Origin: Thamnaconus septentrionalis
Taxonomy: Eukaryota; Chordata; Actinopteri; Tetraodontiformes; Monacanthidae
Assembly: GCA_009823395.1 (NCBI GenBank)
Contig: CM020501.1
Coordinates: forward strand, 22,359,361 to 22,423,360
Direction of reading: 5' to 3'
DNA: 64,000 nucleotides
Part shown: positions 54,800 to 64,000 of the stretch, in pieces
How the letters are laid out: each line of letters begins with the position of its first letter
Numbering within the stretch: position 1 is the stretch's first letter
Translations under genes and position numbers: made by a program
The notes under the pieces: generated by a model
The model's database searches: none
The model's input: the letters and a program-made list of their open reading frames with translations, nothing else
Told to the model about the DNA's origin: nothing

Positions 54800-55083
54800 A
54801 CCTCCACCTCTGGCTCCTCCACTGACTTTAGCTATGCCTCCACCTCTTGGTACACCTCGACCTTTGGCTCCGCCTCCACCTCTAGCTCCACATCCATCTC
54901 TGGCTCCGCCTCCTCTAACTCTGCCTCCACCTCTGGCTCCTCCACTGACTTTAGCTACACCTCAACCTCTAGGTCCACCGCCACCTCTTGCCCTGCCTCC
55001 AACTTTAGCTCCACCTCTGGCTCCACCTCTTCCTCTGGCTCCGCCTTCACTTGTAGCTCCGCCTCCAACTTTCACTCCGCTTC
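54800..55083. repeat. CTCCACCTCTGG-type minisatellite, about 284 bp
   Basis: Irregular 6-, 12- and 18-bp units (CCTCCACCTCTGGCTCCG and variants). The segment CCTCCACCTCTGGCTCCTCC with the following ACTGACTTTAGCTA recurs 124 bases later. All unit sizes are multiples of 3, so two plus-strand frames stay open throughout (Ser/Thr-rich and Pro/Leu-rich). No start, splice or flanking coding context supports a gene. Confidence 0.85.
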
Positions 55084-55936
55084 AGCCGTGCCAGAAGCCT
55101 CCCTGCTGCTGGGTTTCCCACCAGGTCGCCGCCACAACAGGAAATGAACAATGATCGGCAGATTTCTCGCACGTTTATATTAATAACTTTATCAGCTCTC
55201 GCAAATCACAGCCACCATCGCTCAATTTCTTTAGGAAATACATAAATAAATAAGGAGTGTCGTCTTCAGCAAGAATGTGCACTGCTGACTAAACTTTTAG
55301 TTTGTTTGATTAAACAAATAAAAAAACTGTTCGTTTTTAAAAAAGAAAATCAACAAATGTGCCGCAACACACTGTTACTGCAATGCATTGTGGGGTTGAG
55401 TGTCACCAGCTGCGAGTTCATCATTAGTTTATGTTTCATGCTTGATGCTCACTCGGTCCACTGGTCCGGCGCCCCCCAGTGGGAGTCCCGTCACACTTCT
55501 TTTTATTATTGAAGAGAAGCCTGTCTGGGAAAAAAAAAAAATACTACACAAAACAACACTAACACAACGTGTAATCTCTGTCTGTCAACACAACTGTCAA
55601 GACTTCCATGTCTGGAAAAACATTTTTGCCGAGAGAAAATTCCCGGTCTTGTTGCCGGGCAGAATTTTCCCCATGTGAAAACGCTGAGTGGGGAATTTAC
55701 CAGCTAGCGTAATGACATTGAGTTCACTGCATCAAAAACATAAGAAGTGCCACCTACGCACCCTTCCGCATCGTTCTGTGTCCGGAATTCTTGTTTTTAT
55801 TTTGTTGTGTGACTTAAGTTGTTCGAGAAATATATTTGTTTGAAAAGGAACACGCTGGAAATGTTGCGACAACAATGCAATGTCTCGGCGCATACGTTTC
55901 ATTTCCTGTTGTTCTGTGTTTGCATGATTACCGCTA
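55084..55936. other. Noncoding, no gene seen
   Basis: GC-balanced A/T-core-containing block at 55140-55260 (TATATTAATAAC, CTCAATTTC) and otherwise unique sequence. Confidence 0.45.
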
Positions 55937-56230
55937 TGAAGGAGGAGGAGGAGAAAGTGGAAGAGGTGGAGGAGGAAGACGAGGACGATGGGTTCGACAA
56001 AAAGAAGGAGAACATGGTGGGAGGAAGAGGGGAAGGAAGATGGAGGAGAAGGAAGAAGAAGTAGAGGTGGAGAGGTGGAGAAGTAGAGGTGAAGTAGAGG
56101 TGGTAGTGGTGCAGGGGAGGAGGAAGAGGAGAAAGAGGAGGGAGAAGAAGTGAAAGAGGAGGAGAAAGATCAGGAGTAGGAGGAGGTGGAAGGAGAAGCA
56201 GTGGAGTAGGAGAAAGAGGGGGAAGAAGAC
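55937..56230. repeat. Polypurine GGA/GAA-rich tract, about 290 bp
   Basis: More than 90% purine by eye on the plus strand, built from GGAGGA, GAAGAA, GTGGAG and GTAGAGGTGGAG units, the last repeated several times near 56060-56110. Frames are Glu/Gly/Arg runs. Confidence 0.85.
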
Positions 56231-56410
56231 ATCTGCTTCCCTCTTTTCATCCTAAACGTGGCATTTTTTAAACTGCTGATTTTACAAAATTTTCCATTTG
56301 GGCACCGAACACCAAAGCTGCTTTTCCATCTGGCCTGAAAAGTTAAAGAACATCAACGCGAAACACAATTATTCAAATCTCCTGTTCCAGAGTTCATACG
56401 AAACTAACTG

Positions 56411-56411
<1 letters not shown>

Positions 56412-56447
<36 letters not shown>

Positions 56448-56449
56448 GC
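56412..56449. repeat. (GTT)n trinucleotide array
   Basis: About 13 GTT units. Confidence 0.95.
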
Positions 56450-57002
56450 TGTGAATTTGAAGGTCAAAGTTTTGCTTCTAAACTTTGTGCATTTTAACAT
56501 TTTTGTTTGCTTGATTTTGTTTGTTTGTTTGTTTGTTTTTACGTCATTTTGATTTCATTTCAAAGCGCAAAGTCCGATCTCATCCGGTTGAAACAGCGAA
56601 AACATTCCAAAGTTTCTTGATTCATGAACCAATGAAGACAAAGTTTTTGTTTCGGCTCCCTCCCCCTTTCACTTTCGCTTACAACCACCACTGTCCGCAC
56701 CACATTTTATGCAAAGGTCAACAGCCACATGAGGTCAAATTCATTCAAATCAAATTTTCTTTTGCAGGGGAGAGAGAGATGAGACTTGATCGGGGCAATC
56801 GAGCCTCTGCCATCCGATATCAGAAAACAACATTTTTTTTTTTCTCCGAGCTGCAAGTGTCACAGCAGCACCTGTGGGGACGCAGCCGCGCCTCCCTCCC
56901 ACTGGGAGTCGAACCGACAACCTCAAACACCACATTGACGAGGCAACAAGAAGCAGCGCAGAGTCTTTTCGCACCATCCTGACTCGCAGCCCTGACATAC
57001 GC
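56450..57002. other. Noncoding, no gene recognised
   Basis: TTTG units at 56517-56538. GGAGTCGAACC at 56905-56915 is the complement of a tRNA B-box but no tRNA fold accompanies it. Otherwise unique. Confidence 0.45.
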
Positions 57003-57075
57003 ATACACACACACACGCACATGCAAACACGTACACACACACACAGACACACACACAAACACACAGACACACGCA
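57003..57075. repeat. Interrupted (CA)n
   Basis: CA units broken by CG, TG and AAAC steps. Confidence 0.93.
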
Positions 57076-57088
57076 GAGAGGTTCTTAC

Positions 57089-57146
57089 CTCGAGCACCGG
57101 TTGCTCCTCGTCCTCCTGCTGCTGCTGCTGCTCCACCAGCAGCTGC
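57089..57146 (-). other. Exon-like segment containing (CAG)5, product unknown
   Basis: On the minus strand: GACACACAG precedes a 58-base segment, which ends GAG and is followed by GTAAGAAC, a near-perfect donor. Read one base in, it encodes QLLVEQQQQQEDEEQPVLE with no stop. The strong donor exactly closing a Gln/Glu-rich frame is the best exon signal in the window. Against it: the acceptor lacks a polypyrimidine tract (CA/GT repeats lie upstream), CAG arrays open frames by chance, and I recognise no gene. Confidence 0.22.
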
Positions 57147-57162
57147 CTGTGTGTCTTTAAGT

Positions 57163-57256
57163 GAGTGTGTGTGTGTGTGTGTGTGTGAAGAGGCAGAGGC
57201 AGCGCGTAAAGTGGAGTGTGTGTCTGGGTGTGTGTGTGTGTGTGTCTGTGTGTGTG
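57163..57256. repeat. Two (GT)n arrays
   Basis: GT units at 57163-57187 and 57219-57256. Confidence 0.94.
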
Positions 57257-57339
57257 GACTACCAGGGGAGCCTGAGCCTGTCGGTACCTGGATGTGTTGT
57301 GGAAGATAACAGAGAGGAAGTGTTGTGTGGTTATGAAGG

Positions 57340-57646
<307 letters not shown>

Positions 57647-57848
57647 CGACACACACATTCATTACTCCTTTACCTATTTTTTCATTTATGTATTGCTCCA
57701 TTGTATTGCTCCATAGAAAAAAAGGAACAGACCCAAATCAAAATTAACATTTTACTCTTTCTTTAAAAAAAAAATTTGATGGATAAGAAAAGTTCACGCA
57801 CACACACACATATATATATTTGATATATATCAAGTTTGATTTGATCAA
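57647..57848. other. Noncoding, short arrays
   Basis: CA at 57797-57809 and TATATATATTTGATATATATCA palindromic stretch just after. Confidence 0.6.
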
Positions 57849-57925
57849 ATCAAACTTTATTGATATAGCACTTTTCATCCAAACAACATTGCAACCCAAA
57901 GTGCTTCACAAAATAAAACAAAATA
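57849..57925 (-). mobile_element. L2-like LINE 3' tail, antisense
   Basis: Plus strand reads TCAAACTTTATTGATATAGC, ACTTTTCAT and AAAGTGCTTCACAAAA. Its complement is the AAGTGCTATA-AATAAAGTTTGA 3' terminus seen on many fish LINE copies. The preceding TTTGATTTGATCAAA is consistent with the short tandem tail. The rest of the element is missing. Confidence 0.55.
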
Positions 57926-57995
57926 AAATGCGAAGACATGCAACAATAAAACCCTCCCTCATCCCTTCCACCCCCGCATATAGACATGCCCCCGC

Positions 57996-58092
57996 CGCCC
58001 CCACACACACACACACACACACATACGCACACTCACACACACACGTCCACACTCGTACTCACACATATACACACAAGCCCACACACACAGTA
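57996..58092. repeat. Interrupted (CA)n
   Basis: CA units with ATACG, CTC, GTC and AAGCC interruptions, following a CCGCCGCCC stretch. Confidence 0.93.
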
Positions 58093-58199
58093 AATAGATT
58101 TGTAAGACAGCATGGCACTGAGAATATACACTATATATACTATACTATATACTGAGAATATATATTTTGTTCTGCAAAAGAAGAAGAAGAAAAAGATCA

Positions 58200-58345
58200 T
58201 GCAGTGTGCAGAACGATGCCTTGAGAAGAGCCCAGCCTCAGTCGCTGGTGTTCCCCAGGGCTGCGTCCTTGGTCTCCTCCTCCTCCCTCAACATCTATGG
58301 GCATCCCCCGTTGCTCCGACCCAGTCCCCCACCCAGCTGTAGTTC
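58200..58345 (+). mobile_element. L2-like LINE reverse transcriptase fragment
   Basis: Encodes GVPQGCVLGLLLL (58243-58281), the conserved GVPQGSVLGP box of the reverse transcriptase of L2-type elements. A shifted frame directly after it has the remnant of the 'SIYMLPLG' segment (CATCTATGGGCATCCCC). Orientation is opposite to the tail at 57849, so these are two insertions. Frame is broken. Confidence 0.55.
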
Positions 58346-58469
58346 CAATCTTCAACACTTGGCTCCGCTCCGCTCGGCAAAGCCGGAGCGCCACTGATCT
58401 GTGCAAAACCAACCAACCAGCAGCAAGAAGAAACCCGGAGTTCGGGGTTGTGGCTCACAAGGCGCTGAA

Positions 58470-58680
58470 GGCACGAAGCTCCAAAAGACTCAGAGCTTAT
58501 TTATACTGTTGGCTTGGTTTTATTTGGAATCCAATGGCAAAACATCATTGGGTTCCTTTAATAAGGGCCATTCAAAGGTTTTTATTGTTACTATTGGGAC
58601 AATTAGAGATCATTAGAATACCTCAGAAAATCAGTTGCGTCTGTGTGGTGTCTAATCATTTCATTTCATTCCATTCATTT
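58470..58680. promoter_or_regulatory. Candidate conserved noncoding element with SOX/TCF-like sites
   Basis: Repeat-free. Around 58561-58620: ATTCAAAGG (TCF/LEF-type), TTATTGTTACTATTGGGACA (an ATTGT word followed by ACAAT on the same strand, i.e. an inverted SOX pair), GACAATTAGAGATCATTAG. The site cluster is directly visible. Function is inference. Confidence 0.4.
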
Positions 58681-59458
58681 TCTAAGAAGGACTCGACTGG
58701 CTGATGATGGGGGAAAAAAAGCTGTCTGGGGTGAATCGCTAAAATAAACCTGCAGGAATGAACTGCCTGCTATTTAAAGTTTACATTTCTTAATTTGGAT
58801 TAATGGAGAGAAGCAAATCGCTCATCTCACACCTGGTCTGTATTGAGCCTTACATAATCTAACATAATCCTAACATAATCAAAATAAAAAATGATAATAG
58901 AAAAAACAATATTGTTAAAAAATAATACATTAAAATTTATTGAGCCAGTGGAGAAGATGATGAACTTCTGGAATCTTCTCCTAATGTGGAAATGACCAGT
59001 TGATGTGTTCGGCAGGGAAATTCGATAAGCAACAAGCAGCAAATTAATTTTCATTCTGTTCTGTTCTTTAGAATAAACAAGAAAAATGAAATGTGATCTG
59101 AGTTAAAAATAAATAAATAAATAAAAATCAGGAATTTAATTTAAAAAAAAAAAAATAACATACAGACATTTAATGAACCAATCCTGCCTCAGCAGTGGTC
59201 ACAATTTAAATGGATCACAAGCTTTTAACATTTAATTTCTGATAGACAACAGTGTAAGTGTGGTCTGTCTGTATATGTGTGTTCACAAATACAAATATTC
59301 ATTTTAAATTCTCGCTTTGCAAAAGGTTCAAATGGCCATAAACTTCAGGCAAGTGTTTCTTCATCGACACAAAAATGAAAAATAGTGGCATAAGTTTGTT
59401 TCTGGAATTAAAAAAGTCCAAGCAATGATGTTTCCACTTACACAATTCAGTTCACAAT
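58681..59458. other. Noncoding, A/T-rich
   Basis: AAAT units at 59108-59128, A-run at 59143-59156. No gene. Confidence 0.6.
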
Positions 59459-59459
59459 A

Positions 59460-59523
<64 letters not shown>

Positions 59524-59524
59524 T

Positions 59525-59556
<32 letters not shown>
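59459..59556. repeat. (ATT)n trinucleotide array, about 98 bp
   Basis: ATT units with one TTC interruption. Confidence 0.97.
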
Positions 59557-59558
<2 letters not shown>

Positions 59559-60116
59559 GTAGTAGTGGCAATTCATTTTAACATATAATAGACTAAGGAA
59601 GACAACACTTTTCTTCATGAAAAAAAAAAGTGTTGTGTTCACTTTCCCTCTTTTAATCTCTGTCACATCAGTCTTTTAACCATCTTGGCACCCTGCGTTA
59701 GATGACCTCCGACCTCTCTCACACACCTGATTATCATCATAGCCCCGCCCCCACGCCTCTCACCATCATTTGACCAACTGACTCACTCAGTATAAACAAT
59801 GCTACAAGAGTTATCATTGATTTATTGTTACAATTCTACATTTTTTTTCATAAAATAGATTTGACTGATTTGCACCTACGTCCTCCTCAAAAAAAAAAAC
59901 ATATATGAATATATGAGTTTTTTTTTTTTTTTTTACATGAACAGAAGAAAAAAAACGGGGGGAGGGAGGAGGGCTGTGACACCTCCACTAGGGGGTGTCC
60001 TACGCAATCACTTTTTTCCCTATGCCTGGGAATGCCCCTGCTCACACACTGTTATTATTACACTGTTCATTCTGACTAATAAGCAATACTTTAAGTCTAA
60101 CTTAAATGAGTACACG
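59557..60116. other. Noncoding, no gene seen
   Basis: A/T-run-rich. CTCF-like word CCACTAGGGGGT at 59985-59996 (plus). Confidence 0.5.
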
Positions 60117-60156
<40 letters not shown>

Positions 60157-60197
60157 TATATATACATATATATGTATATATATATATGTATACATAT
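60117..60197. repeat. (TA)n microsatellite
   Basis: TA units with AGTA, CATA and TGTA steps. Confidence 0.95.
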
Positions 60198-60204
60198 CTT
60201 TGTT

Positions 60205-60365
60205 TGATTGTGGGAGCTGCATTAATTCACAGACAGTGCAGACAGTGATGACTGCTTGATGTCACGCGATGATGTCGGCCGAAGTTGATGAGTGACAGCT
60301 GATGAATAAATCAGCGTCACTTCACTCTTCAGCTTTCTGAGCGGGAGCTCAATCATCAGGATCCT
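60205..60365. promoter_or_regulatory. Candidate conserved noncoding element
   Basis: GCTGCATTAATTCAC, GATGATGTCGG, GAGTGACAGCTGATGAATAA and AAATCAGCGTCAC (TALE-type TGACAGCTGA plus AATAAATCAG). Repeat-free block between two microsatellites. Confidence 0.38.
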
Positions 60366-60397
60366 CCAAACATGAACTCAGACGCTTTTTTTTTGTT

Positions 60398-60419
60398 GTG
60401 TGTGTGTGTGTGTGTGTGG
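60398..60419. repeat. (GT)n microsatellite
   Basis: Eleven GT units. Confidence 0.92.
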
Positions 60420-60766
60420 AAAACTCTGTGGCTTCTGATTGGACAGAGGGCCGGCCCGCCTTTCTGCCTCCTTGATCGCCCACCTCCTCCCCTCTCGCCC
60501 CCCCCTCCTACCCTCCTATTGGGACACAACAGCAGTGCAATAAAGGTCAGAACCGAGTCCGACGCCCCCCCTCCCCCCACTTCCCTAACGTCCCACCTGA
60601 GGCCCCACCTGAAACTTATGGACGGACATTAAGACGTTCTGCTGGGAGTGGGCGGAGCCACAGCAACGGGCGAGGCCACACAGCATGCTAGGAGGGTAGG
60701 GGGCGGGAGGGCTGAGCTTTGGGACAGCCAATGGTTGCTGAGAAGGACACAAACACAATGCCCGCG

Positions 60767-60770
<4 letters not shown>
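60420..60770. other. Noncoding, C-rich then unique
   Basis: C-rich tracts at 60478-60515 and 60563-60580, G-quadruplex-capable on the minus strand. No exon. Confidence 0.5.

Positions 60771-60812
<42 letters not shown>
60771..60812. repeat. (CA)n microsatellite
   Basis: About 21 CA units. Confidence 0.95.
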
Positions 60813-60814
<2 letters not shown>

Positions 60815-60905
60815 TGTTGTTGTGTGCTAATGAAAAACTGTAACTCATGCAGACACACAGTTTTCTTGGAAGAAAAAAAAGTTCTAGCAACTCACACACA
60901 ACGCA

Positions 60906-60968
60906 ATGTGTGTATGTGTTTGTGTGCAGGCGTACGCACACGCGCACGTGTGTGTGTGCGTGTGTGTA

Positions 60969-61003
<35 letters not shown>
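60906..61003. repeat. (GT)n with internal CA/GT palindrome
   Basis: GT units flank GTACGCACACGCGCACGTGT, so the CA strand and GT strand meet head to head near 60940-60955. Alternating purine-pyrimidine with CpG, hence Z-DNA-prone. Confidence 0.94.
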
Positions 61004-61006
<3 letters not shown>

Positions 61007-61857
61007 CAGCAGCAAGTGTTCCACAGTGAGTCGTTGGAAATCTCTTGGTCCATTCAGCTACGACTCTCTGCAGACAGCAGCTGCCTGCTGCGTTTATTAA
61101 AAATATAACGGCCCTATTAAACTCATTAGGTTAGTGAGCACACGTGTGAGAACACACACACCAATGCACATGCACACACACACACACACACAGAATAAAA
61201 GTAGATAAAGCGACATATCCCAAAAAATATATGAAGAATAAAAGAGTCATAGTGTTGCCGCTCAGTTGCTTTTGAAGCTCGAATCACAAAGGTTGATGAA
61301 TTAGCGCCCCCTCTGGCGGAAACGTGCCATAAGACTAAACATTTGACTGGCATAGGCATCCTCACAACTTGGCGGAGTAAATATGAGCTGTTTTGATGAT
61401 AGATCCCTGTCACCGCAGAGACAGCTCTGCGCTTATGTTCCCAGTGAAATTACCCAAGAAGAGTTTAGAGGCCGACCTTTTAGATTTTTAGTGTATAGAT
61501 TTCTTTTTGACATGTGGCATCAATGCAAAATAATTAAAATCTAAAAAAAATACAAACATGTAAAATGTAAAAAAAAAAAAAAAGGAAAATTTCTTAACAT
61601 GAAGCACTCGACACAGTAACAAATTATTTATGTTAATATAATGTATGTATTATTATGTTATTATGTAACATTGCAAATTTTGATTCAATTTTTGGAAAAA
61701 TAAACATCCAACATACATCCAACAAAATACGAAACTCATTGTCCGACGAATCAAAAGTGTTTTCATCTAGAGAAAATATTAAGAAAATTCCTAATGAGCC
61801 TTTTAGCTACATTGTATATAAATACAATTTATATTAATACAATGTACAATTTAATTG
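61004..61857. other. Noncoding, no gene seen
   Basis: GC-balanced block with TTATTAAAAATATAACGGCC and CCTATTAAACTCATTAGG at 61094-61133, a CA array at 61164-61192, then A/T-rich DNA. Confidence 0.5.
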
Positions 61858-61860
61858 TAA

Positions 61861-61953
<93 letters not shown>
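61858..61953. repeat. (TTA)n(TAA)n palindromic array
   Basis: About 21 ATT/TTA units switch at 61920 to about 11 TAA units. The two arms are perfect reverse complements, so about 33 bp each side can pair without a loop. Confidence 0.96.
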
Positions 61954-62059
61954 GTGGCTCAATTTCAAATTTACCAAATCAAATATGATCGAACAAGAGA
62001 GAAAAAAATATGCAATTTTGGCTAAGACATCAAAATCAAGGTGAATCTTGGTAACAGGA

Positions 62060-62270
62060 TACAATGATTGACTTTGTAAAGTGATTGTATTTCGAAGCAG
62101 GTGCTTTAATACGTACTAACTTTAATGCCTTTTCCCCAATCATTTTTATTAATGAGCGAACAATTAAACTGGAGAGACAAACACTGACGCCGCAGCCTGG
62201 TTTTGCTTTATGACAACAACGGCACATAAGTGTATGACTGCTGTTTACACAGCAGCCAGGGGCCAAGTCT
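62060..62270. promoter_or_regulatory. Candidate conserved noncoding element
   Basis: Repeat-free block with ATGATTGAC, GTGATTGTATTT, CTAACTTTAATGCC, TTTTATTAATGAGCG and GAACAATTAAACTGG, i.e. TALE, homeodomain and SOX-like cores in 150 bases, next to the ATT hairpin and before a CA array. Confidence 0.4.
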
Positions 62271-62284
62271 CTCTCACACGCTCG

Positions 62285-62286
62285 CG

Positions 62287-62317
<31 letters not shown>

Positions 62318-62323
62318 ACGCAC
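62285..62323. repeat. (CA)n microsatellite
   Basis: CA array with AAAC and CGC steps. Confidence 0.94.
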
Positions 62324-62457
62324 AGTTATACACACAGATACATATATCAGCATGCTGTGCTTATTAAATAGTTGGTTTAGCTAAGTAGCTGGGGAGTCAT
62401 AGGCTTCCTGTCTGCTGATAAAAAAGAAACAACATCCCTGAGAACACACACACCAAT

Positions 62458-62458
<1 letters not shown>

Positions 62459-62501
<43 letters not shown>
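62459..62501. repeat. (CA)n microsatellite
   Basis: About 21 uninterrupted CA units. Confidence 0.96.
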
Positions 62502-62503
<2 letters not shown>

Positions 62504-62634
62504 GCTGTGCTGCTGTCTATGCTAAGTACTGAGGGACTGGAAGGCTCCTGGCTCATAAAGTGGAAATGTAACAAGGCAGACAGGCCTCCATGTAATAACT
62601 CTGACGATCAGCCCACTGCGCACAACTGCACACC

Positions 62635-62704
62635 AGAGAGCGAGAGAGGGAGAGAGAGAGAGAGAGATGGGGAGGAAGAGAGAGAGAGAGAGTGTGTGTG
62701 TGTG
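62635..62704. repeat. (GA)n(GT)n compound array
   Basis: GA-rich units with CGAG, GGG and TGGGG interruptions ending in GT units. Confidence 0.93.
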
Positions 62705-62980
62705 GGTTGTGGTGAAAGCGATGGGGGAAAGACACACGTCTCACCTCAAACAGAGAAAATAAAGTAGGCTTTATGATTATTACTGGAATTCCCCATTCTT
62801 CTGCCATCCAAGCTAAATGAGCGTGACGCGCGCACACACACACACACACACCTACACGCAGGCACAAACGCACATTCGCACACACCCACTTGCATACTCA
62901 CAGTGTAATATTTTGAAAGTAAATAGGCAAAGCTGATGACACACACAATCTGTCTGTTGCACCAACTCCTCCTCTACTGC
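62705..62980. other. Noncoding, with short CA tracts
   Basis: CA tract at 62830-62851 and scattered CGCACA. No gene seen. Confidence 0.6.
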
Positions 62981-63087
62981 TTACACACACACACACACGC
63001 ACAGGCGCGCTCACACACACACACACACACACGCACAGGCGGGCTCACACACACACACACACACACGCACAGGCGCACCCACACACA
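62981..63087. repeat. 34-bp higher-order repeat within (CA)n
   Basis: The marker GCACAGGCG recurs at 62999, 63033 and 63067, exactly 34 bp apart, each followed by a variant (CGCT, GGCT, CACC) and a CA run. This is a minisatellite formed out of a microsatellite. Confidence 0.93.
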
Positions 63088-63171
63088 AACCAGTATTTGG
63101 AGTGTAAATTAGCTCATGACAAGCAGAGACATTCGCTGAAGACAATTATCATCCCTGAGTGTCTAAAGGAC

Positions 63172-63312
63172 AACACACACACACACACGCACGCACGCAC
63201 ACACACACACACTACAGACATCTTCCCTGCTGAATGCTGACAGGACGGTCTGTTGTGGGCCTTTGTTAGTTCAGGTTGACCAACCTTATTTGGTGTGTGT
63301 GTGTGTGTGTGT
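63172..63312. repeat. (CA)n/(CACG)n and (GT)n arrays
   Basis: CA/CACG array at 63172-63212 and GT array at 63293-63312. Confidence 0.94.
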
Positions 63313-63439
63313 GATTTGGCACTGACTTCCACAGCAGAGAAATCTTCTCTATTTTTTTCAATTGATAGATACAAAAACATTTGTTAAATTCACATTTTGT
63401 TTTTAGATTTTCTCCTTCCTTCTCTCTGACATTTCTATG

Positions 63440-63650
63440 GAAAAATAAAAATATTTGAACATCGGATATTGTACAATACATTTTAAATGTTGGGCCTGGC
63501 ACGTAGAAACCCCTAGAACTGGATTCATCCATATATACAATAGAGTTGAAGAAGTCAAAGCTCGCGTGAAGTGGACCCTGGTTTGGTCCAACGGTCTCTC
63601 CTTGTAGGTGCGTTTTTGAACCAAAGGTCCTAATTAGGGAAGAAAACAGG
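63440..63650 (-). other. Exon-like or conserved block, product unknown
   Basis: On the minus strand TTTTCTTCCCTAATTAG, a fair splice acceptor, ends at 63633. Downstream, one frame stays open for over 100 codons and begins with non-repetitive sequence including SFDFFNSIVYMDESSSRGFY. No consensus donor follows in that frame before A/T-rich DNA. May be a real terminal exon, a pseudogene or a conserved noncoding block. Confidence 0.18.
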
Positions 63651-64000
63651 TAATTATACACACACATTCAGAAAACAGCGAGTCTTTACTGTAAATAAGG
63701 CAAATAACAACAGCAGCTTTATCAAATGATTTAATTTAATTATCACTCAGGTTGTTGTCAAATGTTTCGCAAAAAATAAATGTGAAAATTATAAAAAATA
63801 AACGATTGTAGCTAACAAAAATAAAATAACAAAGTTAATTTGATTTCTTTTAATTTCCCACAGCTACCCTTGAATCCATTATTCACCACACTTACTTTTT
63901 TTTTATAAAAATGAATGTGAGGTTATATTGGAAGGTTCATTAAGCAGCGATTATAATGAGTGATGGGGTTCATATCAGGAATTATGTCTCTAATTTTCTC
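63651..64000. other. Noncoding, A/T-rich window end
   Basis: A/T-rich with ATTTAATTTAATTATCACTC and GCGATTATAATGAGTGATGG. The window stops inside this stretch. Confidence 0.55.

Noticed and set aside
56905..56915. tRNA B-box complement (GGAGTCGAACC)
   Set aside because: No A-box at the proper distance and no cloverleaf pairing on the minus strand.

Overview
The window looks like a stretch of teleost fish chromosome. The evidence is the very high density of CA/GT dinucleotide arrays (several per kilobase in places), unsuppressed CpG in the GC-rich patches, and recognisable fish transposon debris: the 5' end of a Tc1/mariner element, L2-like and RTE/Rex-like non-LTR retrotransposon pieces, a ZBED-type hAT transposase remnant and a dispersed repeat common in fish genomes. 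Species cannot be fixed from sequence alone. Nothing is bacterial or plasmid-like, so operons, ribosome binding sites, CRISPR arrays and prokaryotic attachment sites do not apply.

I find no complete protein-coding gene and no confident exon of a known gene in 64 kb. Nearly all long open frames are translations of CA, GT, CT, GA or AT microsatellites. The window is best read as an intergenic desert or the inside of a very large intron. Four exon-like segments (22089-22247, 54071-54103, 57089-57146 minus, and about 63470-63632 minus) have splice-like borders but no recognised product, and are given at low confidence.

Layout. 1-6 kb: simple repeats, a promoter-like cluster (CCAAT boxes, G-quadruplex, TATA boxes) at 1.9-2.3 kb, and an antisense LINE tail at 4.95-5.29 kb. 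6-13 kb: GT/CA clusters, two copies of an unnamed dispersed repeat, and a 10-bp minisatellite at 11.2 kb. 13-19 kb: several GC-balanced, homeodomain-site-rich segments that read like conserved noncoding elements, separated by microsatellites. 19-41 kb: more of the same, with another class of fish repeat at 29.6 kb, a POU-type palindrome at 37.4 kb and a further copy of the dispersed repeat at 38.4 kb. 41.5-42.6 kb: hAT remnant. 45.2-46.3 kb: cryptically simple G-rich DNA. 47.6-48.3 kb: AGTCY pentamer minisatellite. 49.8-51.4 kb: Tc1 fragment followed by an inverted-repeat (foldback) element. 52.4-57.7 kb: degenerate and purine/pyrimidine-rich arrays, including about 300 bp of nearly pure CT. 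57.8-64 kb: two opposite-facing LINE fragments, further regulatory-like segments, and dense CA, ATT and TA arrays.

There are no genes that can be said to work together. If the window has a function it is probably regulatory: regularly spaced homeodomain/POU/SOX-like site clusters and nine good CTCF-like motifs are what one expects of a cis-regulatory domain beside, or inside, a developmental gene. That is inference; alignment to other fish genomes would decide it.
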